From assembly GCA_902500805.1 (NCBI GenBank), contig CABVSA010000004.1, positions 1 to 64,000 on the forward strand: DNA of 64,000 bases. Reading direction: 5' to 3'. This DNA is from an uncultured Nitrospira sp. (GTDB lineage: Bacteria; Nitrospirota; Nitrospiria; Nitrospirales; Nitrospiraceae). Below, piece after piece: positions 40,171-49,208 of the stretch (positions within the stretch are counted from its first letter, which is position 1; each line of letters opens with the position of its first letter). The notes beneath the pieces were generated by a model that saw only the letters and a program-made list of their open reading frames with translations, searched no databases and was not told the DNA's origin. The position numbers and the translations under genes are program-made.

Positions 40171-41196
40171 TTACGGGGAAGGTTTGTACCCGTGCGGATT
40201 GAGGCTCTGCCATTTCCACGTATCGGCGCACATGTCAGCAAGGCTCCATGTCGCGTGCCAGCCGAGAAGGGCAGCCGCCTTGTTGGGATCGGCATAACAG
40301 GCTGCGACATCACCGGGTCGGCGAGGCGCAAGCTTGTACGGCACCGGCTTGCCGCTGGCTTGCTCGAATGCCTGGACGATCTCCAGGACGCTGTACCCGG
40401 TTCCGGTTCCAAGGTTGACCGTGAGGCAGTCCGTCTGGTGCGTCGCCCGCTCAAGCGCCTCCAGTGCTTTGAGGTGCCCGATGGCGAGGTCCACGACGTG
40501 GATGTAATCGCGCACGCCGGTCCCGTCTTTCGTGGGGTAGTCGTTACCAAAAACATTTAGGTGCGGGCGGCGGCCGACTGCCACCTGCGCCACGAACGGC
40601 ATGAGGTTATTTGGCGGGCCTTGCGGATCCTCACCGATGAGTCCACTCTTGTGCGCGCCGACCGGATTGAAGTATCGGAGAATCCCGATACGCCATGAGG
40701 TGTCGCCGCGTTGCACATCACGCAGGATGTGCTCCACCGTCAGTTTCGTTTGCCCGTAGGGATTGGTTGCTGACAGCGGATGGTCTTCTGTCAACGGCAG
40801 CTGTTGCGGATTGCCGTATACCGTGGCGGAAGAACTGAACACCAATGTCTTGACCCCACAGCTCCTCATCGCCTCCAATAGACGTAAAGACCCGACCACG
40901 TTATTGTCGTAATAGGACAGCGGCTGCTGAACGGACTCGCCGACGGCTTTGAGTCCTGCAAAATGAATCACCGCTTGCGCGCCACTGTCTTGCAGCGCCG
41001 TCACCAGTGCTGCTCGGTCGCGGATGTCGCCGCGGATGATGCGAAGCTGCTTTCCCGTAATCCGCTGTACCCGCTCGAGGGATTCAGGGTGGCTGTTGCA
41101 AAAATTATCGAAGACAGTCACGTCCTGTCCTGCCAGAAGCAGCTCGACACAGGTGTGAGAACCGATATAGCCGGCACCGCCCGTCACTAAAATCAC
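40171..41196 (-). CDS. galE: UDP-glucose 4-epimerase
   Basis: 341 residues. The Rossmann NAD motif G-G-A-G-Y-I-G-S-H is at 6-14, S-S-S-A-T-V-Y-G and the catalytic Tyr-x-x-x-Lys in N-P-Y-G-Q-T-K near 146-152, and R-Y-F-N-P-V-G-A downstream. It interconverts UDP-glucose and UDP-galactose for polysaccharide or lipopolysaccharide synthesis. The length is normal. It is alone with trmL on this strand; upstream is a 270-base gap with a nested hairpin. Confidence 0.94.
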   Translation of the reverse strand: MILVTGGAGYIGSHTCVELLLAGQDVTVFDNFCNSHPESLERVQRITGKQLRIIRGDIRDRAALVTALQDSGAQAVIHFAGLKAVGESVQQPLSYYDNNVVGSLRLLEAMRSCGVKTLVFSSSATVYGNPQQLPLTEDHPLSATNPYGQTKLTVEHILRDVQRGDTSWRIGILRYFNPVGAHKSGLIGEDPQGPPNNLMPFVAQVAVGRRPHLNVFGNDYPTKDGTGVRDYIHVVDLAIGHLKALEALERATHQTDCLTVNLGTGTGYSVLEIVQAFEQASGKPVPYKLAPRRPGDVAACYADPNKAAALLGWHATWSLADMCADTWKWQSLNPHGYKPSP

Positions 41197-41285
41197 GGCG
41201 TATCTCCAGTGGAAGTACGTTCAAGGATTCGATTCACGCTAGACTAACGAGATCATGAAGGGAGGTCAAGGAAGGGGGTGGAGCC

Positions 41286-41340
41286 CCACGGCTTGATCCA
41301 TCCTCCGTAGCAGACGACTGCGGAGGACGGGCAGCCGTGG
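41286..41340. other. Nested inverted repeats forming a long stem-loop
   Basis: Outer arms CCACGGC (41286-41292) and GCCGTGG (41334-41340) enclose inner arms TCCTCCGTAG (41301-41310) and CTGCGGAGGA (41318-41327, one G-T pair). This makes a two-tier hairpin of about 55 bases between galE and the TPR gene, which diverge. It could be a transcribed structural element or a repetitive intergenic unit. No other copy was seen in the window. Confidence 0.4.
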
Positions 41341-41469
41341 CTTCCTGCGTAGGTGGGTGAAACGAGAGGGCGATTCATGAGGGATGGTATGATTTCAGCC
41401 TCGCCGGATATATTTGTTCTGCTTCTTGGTATAGTGATTCAAAAAATCAGAGGAGTGTAAAGCGATCAT

Positions 41470-43245
41470 ATGACCGTAGTATCTGCTAGGCAAGACTTTG
41501 GGAAACGACAACAGCTCTACGCTGAAGTCATTCGTGTGGTGAGAGTACTGATGTTTGTTGTGGTGGCTGCTCCCTGCGCCATCGCAGATGATGGACGAAG
41601 GGCGCCTGTTGAGCAGGTGCTCGAACAGGCCAAAGCTGCCTGGGAGAGTGGGGCAGTGGCATCCGCACTTGAATTACTCGAACAAGGGATTCATGACTAT
41701 CCACAAGCGCTCGCTCTCCATCAATTGCGCGGTGATATGCTCTCGACGTTTCGTGACCCTAAGGAAGCGATTCAAGCCTACGATCAAGTTCTTGCGGCAG
41801 ATCCTGCTGCGCTGGACGTCCGCTGGGCGAAATGGGCGGTGCTGGTCAGATTGGGGCAGGAAGCAGAGGCGATTGCTGAGCTTCGCTCCATCGCGCAGGT
41901 TGATGCCAAGAATCCACTGGCCCACTGGCGGCTGGCACAGGAGCTCCGCAAGATCGATCGATTGGAGGAATCGCTGGAATCCTATAAGCAGGCGGTGGAG
42001 TTGAAGCCGGAGTTCCTGGGCTGGCGCCTTGCTTTGGCTCGTGCCCACTTCGATGTGCTGGATTATCAAGGCACGGATGCCGATCTTCAGTATGTACTGG
42101 AACATGTTCCGCCTGGATCTCCGCTTGAACTGCCGGCCAAGAATCAACTGGCTCAACTGCATGAGTCGATGGAGCGAGGGCGGCGGTTCAGTCCAACGTT
42201 GACGCCTGCGGCTAGTGCGGCCCAACTGAAGGAATGGGCTGCCATTCGGTCGGATGCGTGGAACTTGTTTGAGGCTGGTCAATATCAGGAGGCCGAACCA
42301 ATGTATCGGAAGCTCTTGGCGCTCAACCCCGGTGATCCCATCGCCACCCATCAGTTGGGCCTGACCTTGATGCAGCTAAACCGCTGCGAGGAGGCCATCG
42401 CCGTATTCGGCAATATTTCGAATCTCAATCCAAGCGAGGAGGATTTCGCCGATACGACATATCGGATGGGACAGTGCTACGTGAAGTTGCAACGGTGGGA
42501 CGACGCCTTCATCCATTTTCAACTACTGTATGACGCAGCCGTGGAGTTTGAACAGGTGAATAAAGATGTCCCGTTTCCAGCCGGCACTCGTGTGCTGGCC
42601 AAGGACAAAATCGCTCGTTGGCTCGATAAGGTGAAGCCTCATGTTCCTGAGCTGGTGAAGTTGAAGGAGGAAGAGGACAAGAGGGTGAAGGACTCAGGAA
42701 CCCAGGCAGCTGTGCCCTCGGAAGAGGCTCTGTATGCAAAGGCAATTGAAAAAATCAAAGCCCAGAAGCCGTTAGAAACGGGAGTGGCGATTGCTGGTCG
42801 TGATGCCGATTTCAGCTGGTTTCGCTTTGTGATTCCCGCAACTAAGGTTGTGCGAGATGACTTTCCAACCGGTGCGCATGAGTTCATTCCGTTGAACCCA
42901 GGCGACACATTTTCTACTACGCAACCAGAGCTCTACTTAGTGTTCAGGTTGCTATCCGATTCATTCGACACAGTGCCACTGACCGCACGTTGTTCTGTCG
43001 AAACTCGTGACATGACCGAAGATCCACAGACGATGGTCCAGGATCGCGTCATGACGACCACAAATGATCGCTCCGGCTACTTTCTCCTCACCCCACCGAA
43101 AGCAGGTTGGCTCTCAGGCCTCTACCGCTGCGGTCTCTTTGCGGGAGAACAGACTTCCGCCTATTCTTATGTGGATGAAGTCCGGTTCCGGGTCGTGGAA
43201 GCAACCACCGTTCGAAGTCTTGATCTGGACAAGGATATCCATTAG
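41470..43245 (+). CDS. Exported TPR-repeat protein
   Basis: 591 residues. A signal-like segment V-L-M-F-V-V-V-A-A-P-C-A-I-A ends near residue 39. Tetratricopeptide repeats fill about 55-360, for example A-L-E-L-L-E-Q-G-I-H-D-Y-P, A-I-Q-A-Y-D-Q-V-L-A-A-D-P and E-A-E-P-M-Y-R-K-L-L-A-L-N-P. The C-terminal part (about 420-590) is not TPR and contains a beta-rich domain with D-S-F-D-T-V-P-L-T-A-R-C-S. It should act as a periplasmic scaffold for a protein complex. The partner is unknown. A GAGGAGTG lies upstream of the ATG, somewhat far away. Confidence 0.78.
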   Translation: MTVVSARQDFGKRQQLYAEVIRVVRVLMFVVVAAPCAIADDGRRAPVEQVLEQAKAAWESGAVASALELLEQGIHDYPQALALHQLRGDMLSTFRDPKEAIQAYDQVLAADPAALDVRWAKWAVLVRLGQEAEAIAELRSIAQVDAKNPLAHWRLAQELRKIDRLEESLESYKQAVELKPEFLGWRLALARAHFDVLDYQGTDADLQYVLEHVPPGSPLELPAKNQLAQLHESMERGRRFSPTLTPAASAAQLKEWAAIRSDAWNLFEAGQYQEAEPMYRKLLALNPGDPIATHQLGLTLMQLNRCEEAIAVFGNISNLNPSEEDFADTTYRMGQCYVKLQRWDDAFIHFQLLYDAAVEFEQVNKDVPFPAGTRVLAKDKIARWLDKVKPHVPELVKLKEEEDKRVKDSGTQAAVPSEEALYAKAIEKIKAQKPLETGVAIAGRDADFSWFRFVIPATKVVRDDFPTGAHEFIPLNPGDTFSTTQPELYLVFRLLSDSFDTVPLTARCSVETRDMTEDPQTMVQDRVMTTTNDRSGYFLLTPPKAGWLSGLYRCGLFAGEQTSAYSYVDEVRFRVVEATTVRSLDLDKDIH

Positions 43246-43287
43246 GTGCAGTTTGATTCTCTGTATCCTCGGATGTAGACTGAGAAA

Positions 43288-43518
43288 ATGGATTCGCTCA
43301 AAACCTCATCGACAGAGACGTGGTGGCTGAGGGGTGTCATCGCGCGAACCGTCGACATTATCTCGATCGCTCTGGGGTTTTTCATCGGTATGTACGGCCT
43401 GGATCATCCTGACTCACATTGGTTGCAGACCGCACTGGGGTTACTGGTGACGGGGATGGTGGTCCAAGGGTATGCACTCTACTGCTCGATCAAACGGATG
43501 CAGCAACGGAATTTCTGA
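43288..43518 (+). CDS. Small membrane protein with two transmembrane helices
   Basis: 76 residues. Hydrophobic segments are at about 22-40 (I-I-S-I-A-L-G-F-F-I-G-M-Y-G-L) and 46-65 (L-Q-T-A-L-G-L-L-V-T-G-M-V-V-Q-G-Y). The N-terminus is polar. It follows the TPR gene by 42 bases on the same strand. No family recognised. Confidence 0.55.
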   Translation: MDSLKTSSTETWWLRGVIARTVDIISIALGFFIGMYGLDHPDSHWLQTALGLLVTGMVVQGYALYCSIKRMQQRNF

Positions 43519-43639
43519 CCAGTGTGTCTTCAGCTCCCATGACCAACCCAGACACCATCAGCTGTTATTGACCAGTTTGTCACTGATGTTAAAAATAAGA
43601 CTCTTGGTGCATTTTACCACTTAGGATTACGCACTAGAT

Positions 43640-45412
43640 CTACTGTCGCCGATTGTAGTGTTCCCTCCGTGGCAGTTTGAGAATAGCTGTGCTGAGCTCT
43701 TCAATGGTGGCCTCACCACGAAGGATGCGATTGAGCATTTCATTGCATGGCTCATCAAAGCGGTCGTTATTGATTGGGCTTTCATGAGCAGCAATTATGA
43801 AATTGTAGGGAGTAAGAAATCTCTCTCGAAGCTGTGCCTCACCGTTCAGTCTAACAACTCGGCCATCAATCACTGCAGCCCCATCATCATATTCAGCTCT
43901 TGTTACTGGTCGCCCGTGAAACAGCGAGAATTCCTCTTTCGCATAACCTCTGAGTGCGATCTGATCCGGGACGGAGGAGATATCATAGAGCCCTGATGGC
44001 TGCGCTGGTTTAGCTTTAATGTACAAAAACTCTTGATAGTAAGAACCTGCATTTACCGCAGCCAGCTCGTCGATTATAAGCTCTTGATGGTCAAGCAAGA
44101 TCGTATCATTTGACAAGATGGAGAAGTTTTGGATGTACATATTACCTGAGCGCCACCACCAAATAGGATGGTGGCCACCGAACACGATGGGTTTAGTAAA
44201 AAAAAGCGCAAGGCGTTCAATTGCTTTAATTGGGTCGTGAAACCACTGAATTCCACGAACACCGGGGAATGCTTTGGCAAAGCGCTCGCTGAAAAACTGT
44301 GTTGAGGTTTCATGCTTCATTACGGGCAAACCATCTTGTTTAGATGGGTGAATGGGAATTCGATTCAGGTCAGGCTTTGAGCTAGCAATTGTGCTGGTTA
44401 GTTCGATAGGTACTTGAATAATAGCTTTCTTCACGATATCGGCTGGTGACTGAACTGCTTGGATAATCTCTTGTGCCAATGTAGGGATGCCATGCTGGGT
44501 AGACACGGCCACTTTGTCCGCTAGAGGGGAAGAGTACTTGAGTATGTCAGCGTGGCTCACATTGTGCCAGATAGGGAGAATGACCTTTCCTTCACTGATC
44601 TCTCTTTGCACTAGCCCATCGAGCTCTCGCTGGGGCCAGCTCTTGGTAAAGAAGGCTTGGCTAAGCACAACAACTCCAAAACGCGAACTTCCTAAGCCTT
44701 CATCAATCTTTCGGCGAAGGCTATCCCCAATTGTTAGTACAGAGCGATCAAGCCAAACACGTAGGCCGTGCTTCTGCAATTCTTTTTCGAGTGGATCAAC
44801 GACTGCGCTTTTATCCTCACTCGCATGACAGATGAAGACGTCCCACCGTTTTTCTTCCCTTTGTGCATTAGTGTCCGCCAGTGAAGAAGGCGGCCTTAAC
44901 AAGTATGCCTGATCGCCCACAGCCCAGCCGTCGTGTGTCACGAGGAGATGGGTCATGTCATGGAACTTGATTAACCTCTTTCTCTTCAGTTCCTCAACAT
45001 GAAACATAGCTTCTTGAGGATTTTGTGCAGTTGCCAAGGGATAGTCCCATTCTGGAGAGAACTCTACGGGAGAGCCCACGTGATTTGTCCGTCTTATGAG
45101 CATCTGCAGTAACCCAGTAGCCCGATCTTTGGGAGAGATGTTCTGCATAGCTTGACCCAGTGTCTGAATATTCGATGAGACCAGGAGTTCTGTGGGCTTG
45201 CCATGTTCATGATTTTGACGAGTATAGGCAGATAGCCAAGGTCTCAAAGAAATGGGAATATCGCGAGATGAGTAAAGAGCACCTGATATGGAAAACTTCC
45301 CACATCGGCGACATTCCACCTCATAGATATCCTTGTCAGCCTGGCGAGCAGCGGAAATCGGTTCTGCATCACATAAGGGACAGGGGGAGGGCTTTCCTTT
45401 GCTCACGCTCAT
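43640..45412 (-). CDS. TIR-domain protein with zinc-finger N-terminus and unknown C-terminal module
   Basis: 590 residues. A CxxC zinc finger pair is at Cys11/Cys14 and Cys34/Cys37. A TIR domain spans about 188-305: W-D-V-F-I-C-H-A-S-E-D-K at its start, G-L-R-V-W-L-D-R-S-V-L-T-I-G-D-S-L, and S-W-P-Q-R-E-L-D-G-L with Glu263, the probable NAD-hydrolysis glutamate. The C-terminal region (about 375-560) has G-G-H-H-P-I-W-W-W-R-S-G and P-V-T-R-A-E-Y-D-D-G and no family I recognise. TIR enzymes in bacteria often act in antiphage defence by destroying NAD or making signals. Lower GC content than its neighbours suggests recent transfer. Confidence 0.8.
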   Translation of the reverse strand: MSVSKGKPSPCPLCDAEPISAARQADKDIYEVECRRCGKFSISGALYSSRDIPISLRPWLSAYTRQNHEHGKPTELLVSSNIQTLGQAMQNISPKDRATGLLQMLIRRTNHVGSPVEFSPEWDYPLATAQNPQEAMFHVEELKRKRLIKFHDMTHLLVTHDGWAVGDQAYLLRPPSSLADTNAQREEKRWDVFICHASEDKSAVVDPLEKELQKHGLRVWLDRSVLTIGDSLRRKIDEGLGSSRFGVVVLSQAFFTKSWPQRELDGLVQREISEGKVILPIWHNVSHADILKYSSPLADKVAVSTQHGIPTLAQEIIQAVQSPADIVKKAIIQVPIELTSTIASSKPDLNRIPIHPSKQDGLPVMKHETSTQFFSERFAKAFPGVRGIQWFHDPIKAIERLALFFTKPIVFGGHHPIWWWRSGNMYIQNFSILSNDTILLDHQELIIDELAAVNAGSYYQEFLYIKAKPAQPSGLYDISSVPDQIALRGYAKEEFSLFHGRPVTRAEYDDGAAVIDGRVVRLNGEAQLRERFLTPYNFIIAAHESPINNDRFDEPCNEMLNRILRGEATIEELSTAILKLPRREHYNRRQ

Positions 45413-45534
45413 CGGTTACTCAAATATGGATTCCGATGCATTCCCCTTCCCGACGATCTACATGGTCCATTGATGGCTACAAGAGAAGGTAAGGCTTGGT
45501 GGGAAGATCGTGAAAGGATCTGATGGCAGGTAGC

Positions 45535-45693
45535 TCAAGGTTTCTTCGCCACCACCTTGCCGTTCTCCCACACGTAGATCGGTGTCCCGTACATCTTGGC
45601 GGTTTTGCGCGCCGCTTTCGCCGCTCGGCGAAGTGCACGGCCAACACCCTCCGAAAAAGCCTTTGTCTCCTTTTTCCGTGTCGCTTTCCTCAT
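45535..45693 (-). CDS. Short basic partner of the zeta-type kinase (putative antitoxin)
   Basis: 52 residues translated from the minus strand: it begins M-R-K-A-T-R-K-K-E-T-K, has an Ala/Arg-rich helix R-A-L-R-R-A-A-K-A-A-R-K and ends Y-V-W-E-N-G-K-V-V-A-K-K-P. The ATG at 45693 overlaps the stop of the upstream zeta-like gene (ATGA, 45690-45693), so the two are translated together. The conserved-looking G-T-P-I-Y-V-W tail is typical of small partners beside AAA/zeta-like kinases as far as I recall. The role as antitoxin is inferred from this layout. Confidence 0.6.
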   Translation of the reverse strand: MRKATRKKETKAFSEGVGRALRRAAKAARKTAKMYGTPIYVWENGKVVAKKP

Positions 45694-46220
45694 GGGCCTT
45701 CCTCCAACAGCCGTGGAGCACCGCCCGAATTCTCATAGACTGACCAGGTGTCAGCCAGTGGGCGATAGATCGTATGGAAATTGTGCCAACTCCGATGAAA
45801 ACGCCGTATGACATCACTACGAGGCACATCATGGCCACCTTGCTCAACCCTGGCGGCAATGCGTTGTAATGCAAGTTGAGGGGAGGACAGTGAAAGAAAT
45901 ACGATTTTGATCTTATACCCCTCTGCTTTCCAGCTCTTCAATAGGTGTAGGTATGTTTTCCCACTGAGCGTGCTTTCGAAGGAAAAATGTTTCCGTGCTT
46001 TGGCCAAACGGGATAGCTCCAGCAAGAGAAGGCGCCCTGCTTGCCTTGCTGCCAGTTCCGGACGGAGTGGCGAGATCCCACTTGCGATCAAGTCGGCATT
46101 AACAAAGTGGACCATCGCACCTTCGCGAGGCAGGTATTCTCGAGCGAATGTCGTCTTCCCCGAACCGTTTGGTCCGGCAATAACAATGCAACGAGGATGT
46201 CGAGCTGGTCGGTCGTTCAC
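45690..46220 (-). CDS. Zeta-toxin-like nucleotide kinase
   Basis: 176 residues from a GTG at 46220. Walker A is G-P-N-G-S-G-K-T-T at 16-24, followed by V-N-A-D-L-I-A-S-G-I-S-P and F-S-F-E-S-T-L-S-G-K-T-Y, the substrate-site pattern of zeta toxins and related UDP-N-acetylglucosamine kinases. Zeta toxins poison cell-wall synthesis by phosphorylating UDP-GlcNAc. In the classical epsilon-zeta pair the antitoxin gene comes first; here a small gene comes after, so this may be a different kinase-antitoxin type. It sits between the TIR gene and bioB. Confidence 0.82.
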   Translation of the reverse strand: MNDRPARHPRCIVIAGPNGSGKTTFAREYLPREGAMVHFVNADLIASGISPLRPELAARQAGRLLLLELSRLAKARKHFSFESTLSGKTYLHLLKSWKAEGYKIKIVFLSLSSPQLALQRIAARVEQGGHDVPRSDVIRRFHRSWHNFHTIYRPLADTWSVYENSGGAPRLLEEGP

Positions 46221-46228
46221 ACTATCAA

Positions 46229-47251
46229 TTAGCCTGCTACGGGTTGCTGATAATCCACTTCGATGGTAAAGCCGAGATCTTCAATCATGCCCCAGACTTC
46301 TGGCGCTGGAGCTCCTGGCGTCGTCAGGTAGCCGTTGACGAAGACGGAGTCGGCTGGGTAGAGGGCAAGGGGTTGCAAGCTTCGCAGATTATGCTCCCGC
46401 CCGCCTGCGATGCGAATTTCTGTCCTGGGATGCAGGAATCGGAAGAGGCAGAGCACTCGTAAACAGCGTTGGGGAGTCAGCTGATCGCACTTTTCAAACG
46501 GTGTGCCGGAGACTGGGGTGAGCATGTTCAAGGGAATGGAGTCCGGCTTGACGTCCTGCAAGGCTGTGGCCAGTTCGATCAGGTCCTCGTCTGACTCACC
46601 CATGCCAACGATGCCTCCGGAGCAAATTTCCAGCCCTGCCGCACGCGCGTTCTTGATTGTCGCCAGCCGGTCTTGAAAGGTATGGGTCGTGCAGATGGAT
46701 GCGTGGAAGGCTTCGCTGGTGTTCAAATTGTGATTCACGCGGTCAACACCCGCGGCCTTGAGCCGTTTCGCTTGGGATTCACTCATCAAGCCAAGCGAAC
46801 AGCAGATTTGAATCGGAACTTCCTGCTTGATGGAACGGACCGCTCCGGCGATTTCGTCGATCTCTCGATCTAACGGGCTCCGCCCGCTGATGACGATGCA
46901 ATAGCGTTGAGCCTTGGAAGCGGCAGCTTGTTTGGCACCTTCCATCATCTGTTTCTGTGGAAGCAGACTGTACCGTTCAATCGGCGCCGTTGAGATTGAT
47001 GATTGTGAACAGTAATGGCAGTCTTCCTGACAGGCCCCGCTCTTGGCGTTCTGCAGCATTTGGAGGCGAACTGTCCGACCGAAGTACTTGGATCGAACCT
47101 GAAAGGCCGCGTGTAACAGCGCAAGTAGCTCATCGTTTGAGGTATTCAACACGGAGTGGCATTCTTCTCTGGTCAGAGGTTCGTCATGGAGTGCTTTTTC
47201 AGCTAGAGCTACATACTCGGTCATCTGAGTCGCCTTTTGTGAAAGATTCAT
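46229..47251 (-). CDS. bioB: Biotin synthase
   Basis: 340 residues from the ATG at 47251 (M-N-L-S-Q-K-A-T-Q). The radical-SAM iron-sulfur motif is C-Q-E-D-C-H-Y-C with Cys74, Cys78 and Cys81. The later conserved S-G-G-I-V-G-M-G-E-S, N-M-L-T-P-V-S-G-T-P and R-I-A-G-G-R-E blocks are intact. It inserts sulfur into dethiobiotin in the last step of biotin synthesis. No other bio gene is adjacent. It stops nine bases before the zeta-like gene's start. Confidence 0.95.
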   Translation of the reverse strand: MNLSQKATQMTEYVALAEKALHDEPLTREECHSVLNTSNDELLALLHAAFQVRSKYFGRTVRLQMLQNAKSGACQEDCHYCSQSSISTAPIERYSLLPQKQMMEGAKQAAASKAQRYCIVISGRSPLDREIDEIAGAVRSIKQEVPIQICCSLGLMSESQAKRLKAAGVDRVNHNLNTSEAFHASICTTHTFQDRLATIKNARAAGLEICSGGIVGMGESDEDLIELATALQDVKPDSIPLNMLTPVSGTPFEKCDQLTPQRCLRVLCLFRFLHPRTEIRIAGGREHNLRSLQPLALYPADSVFVNGYLTTPGAPAPEVWGMIEDLGFTIEVDYQQPVAG

Positions 47252-47401
47252 GGTGGATGTTCGTCGTGTCGGATGCGCCAAAGAAGTCTCGGGTTTTAAG
47301 TTTCACGTCCCTTCAGTGCAAAGGGCCTGTTGCACAAAACCAGAAACAGAAAAATTGCAAATGAGCGTCGCTTCACGAGGAACGACTGTCGAGGGGGAAA
47401 G

Positions 47402-48802
47402 CTACACGGTTTCAAACGGAGAAGCAATGCCTCGATAGGGGACTGACTGGCCGGGGGACGGTTCTTTCTCCGAGGTAGTGGAAACCTGACTGGTTTCGAT
47501 CCAGGGGAGGGCCGTGAGTGTATTCCACTTGGCACAGCGGCGGCATCGCCCTGTCCATTCGACGGATTCTTGTTGGCATTGGGTACAGATATAGGGCACT
47601 ACCACACGTTTCTTGAAACTCAGCGCTTTCTTGAGCGACGTGATGGCCTCTTCGAACTGTTGTTTCCGTAAGTAAAGATTGGCCATGATCTTATGGTAGT
47701 CCAACAGATGATCTTGCGGACCTTCGATCGTTGAGAGGAGGTCAAATGCTTCATCCACCATTTCGAGCCGGTAATAGAGTTTGCCCAGGTAGAACTGGAG
47801 CACGGGATTCTGTGGGTCTTGCTGCAGCGCGTCCTGATAGACCCTGATGATTTCGCTGGGTTCGCCTTGATCCAGAAACAGTTCCTCCAGCCGATGGAGA
47901 ATGATGACGCTTCGGGTGCGTGCGTAGACTTTTTTTAGAATTTCAACGGCATCTTTTGTCTTTCCTTCATGAAGCAGAATTTCTCCGATGCCGATGTAGG
48001 CGGGGAGGAATGCACGGTCTTTCTTAATGGCGCCGCGGAAGTATCGTCGAGCCTTATCAGGATGGCCGCGTTCGAGCAGCTGGCGCCCTACCTCATACAT
48101 ACATCCGAGGAGCAGTGCGGCCTCGGCCTGCTTTTCCGGGGCGGGAAGGTTGGCTTTGAGCAGACGGTGCTGGATTTCGAGCGCCTCATTCCATCGCTCC
48201 AGGCGGATATTGAGGTCCCGTTTCCGGATCAAGGCCGTGAGGTTATCAGGTTCGATCTTGAGGATTTGCTGCAGCGCTTGCAGCGCTTCTTCATACCGCT
48301 TGGCTCCTTCGAGATCTTTTCCCAGCTCAAGCAGCACCTCGATGTTTCGATCGTCCACCCGCTGCGCATGTTGATGGAGTCGGATAGCCTCGGGAAAGTT
48401 CTGTTCCGAACGGTAGATATTCCCCAGCCAGAGCAGTGAATCGACTCGTGTCGGGTCGATCGCGAGCGCTTTTTCCAACAGCGTAATGGCTTCCGACGTG
48501 CGTTTCGACATGAACGCATGGGTTCCATCTCGGTGAAGCGTATCGACCTTTTCTTTGCGGCGTACGAGACGTTGACTACGCCAATTGAGGATAAGGTGGG
48601 CTGTCTGTTGCAAACCGACGATGAATGTCGCGAGGACGGCTCCGCCGGCCATCGAGATCAAGACTAGTGTGACCGGGCTAAGATCGAACTCCACGCCGGG
48701 ACTGGTATGGATGACGACGGTACCCGGGTTTAGCTCGCGGAAGTAGCTATACACAAACACGCCGGCACTGATGAGAAAAATGGTGATCAGCAGTTTAAAC
48801 AT
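47402..48802 (-). CDS. lapB: LapA/LapB-like TPR membrane protein with rubredoxin-type C-terminus
   Basis: 466 residues. Two membrane helices (about 3-20 and 45-65) resemble the LapA/DUF1049 domain, and the cytosolic part from about 95 to 390 is a tetratricopeptide array (A-I-T-L-L-E-K-A-L-A-I-D-P and E-A-L-Q-A-L-Q-Q-I-L-K-I-E-P-D-N). A rubredoxin-like zinc/iron site Y-I-C-T-Q-C and R-C-R-R-C lies at about 410-430, the LapB feature. In E. coli LapA and LapB are separate genes and regulate LpxC stability; here they are fused. The tail after 435 is low complexity. The neighbouring gene rsfS is 15 bases upstream. Confidence 0.82.
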   Translation of the reverse strand: MFKLLITIFLISAGVFVYSYFRELNPGTVVIHTSPGVEFDLSPVTLVLISMAGGAVLATFIVGLQQTAHLILNWRSQRLVRRKEKVDTLHRDGTHAFMSKRTSEAITLLEKALAIDPTRVDSLLWLGNIYRSEQNFPEAIRLHQHAQRVDDRNIEVLLELGKDLEGAKRYEEALQALQQILKIEPDNLTALIRKRDLNIRLERWNEALEIQHRLLKANLPAPEKQAEAALLLGCMYEVGRQLLERGHPDKARRYFRGAIKKDRAFLPAYIGIGEILLHEGKTKDAVEILKKVYARTRSVIILHRLEELFLDQGEPSEIIRVYQDALQQDPQNPVLQFYLGKLYYRLEMVDEAFDLLSTIEGPQDHLLDYHKIMANLYLRKQQFEEAITSLKKALSFKKRVVVPYICTQCQQESVEWTGRCRRCAKWNTLTALPWIETSQVSTTSEKEPSPGQSVPYRGIASPFETV

Positions 48803-48817
48803 CGCTTAAACCATCTT

Positions 48818-49180
48818 CTACGAACGTGTCTTCCGGGTCAGCCGCTCCTTTGCCTCTGGAGTCGGTGCCGTGTCCTTGTCTGGAATGGGAATGAGCCGTG
48901 CGTCACTCCACAGACGCTCGAGTGCATAGTGCGATCGTACATCTTGTCGAAACACATGGGCAACCACATCGCCAAAATCGATGAGGACCCACTGGCCTGA
49001 GGCTGTTCCTTCAAGACTCAGTGGCCGTTGGTTTAGACGAGACAGCGCGTCGACAATCGAATCAGCCACTGCACGCGTCTGCCGATCGGATTCGGCAGAA
49101 CCCAGGACCAGGTAGTCAGCGATTGAAGTCAGCGGGGCGACATGGAGGACTTGAACATCAAGGGCCTTCTTGTCGAGCAT
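48818..49180 (-). CDS. rsfS: Ribosomal silencing factor
   Basis: 120 residues from the ATG at 49180. D-V-Q-V-L-H-V, S-I-A-D-Y-L-V-L-G-S-A-E-S, G-Q-W-V-L-I-D-F-G-D-V-V-A-H-V-F are the RsfS/DUF143 motifs. RsfS binds L14 and blocks subunit joining when nutrients fall. The frame is open upstream for about 17 codons with plausible family residues (A-L-A-V-A-K-A), but no ATG, GTG or TTG occurs there, so the true start may use an unusual codon. It overlaps this way with the end of nadD, its usual partner. Confidence 0.9.
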   Translation of the reverse strand: MLDKKALDVQVLHVAPLTSIADYLVLGSAESDRQTRAVADSIVDALSRLNQRPLSLEGTASGQWVLIDFGDVVAHVFRQDVRSHYALERLWSDARLIPIPDKDTAPTPEAKERLTRKTRS

Positions 49181-49208
49181 CGCCTTGGCGACGGCGAGGG
49201 CTGTGGCC

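Noticed and set aside
45458-45874. A 138-codon minus-strand frame across the zeta kinase 3' end
   Set aside because: It runs in a different frame through two better-supported genes (kinase and its 52-residue partner) and has no recognisable features.
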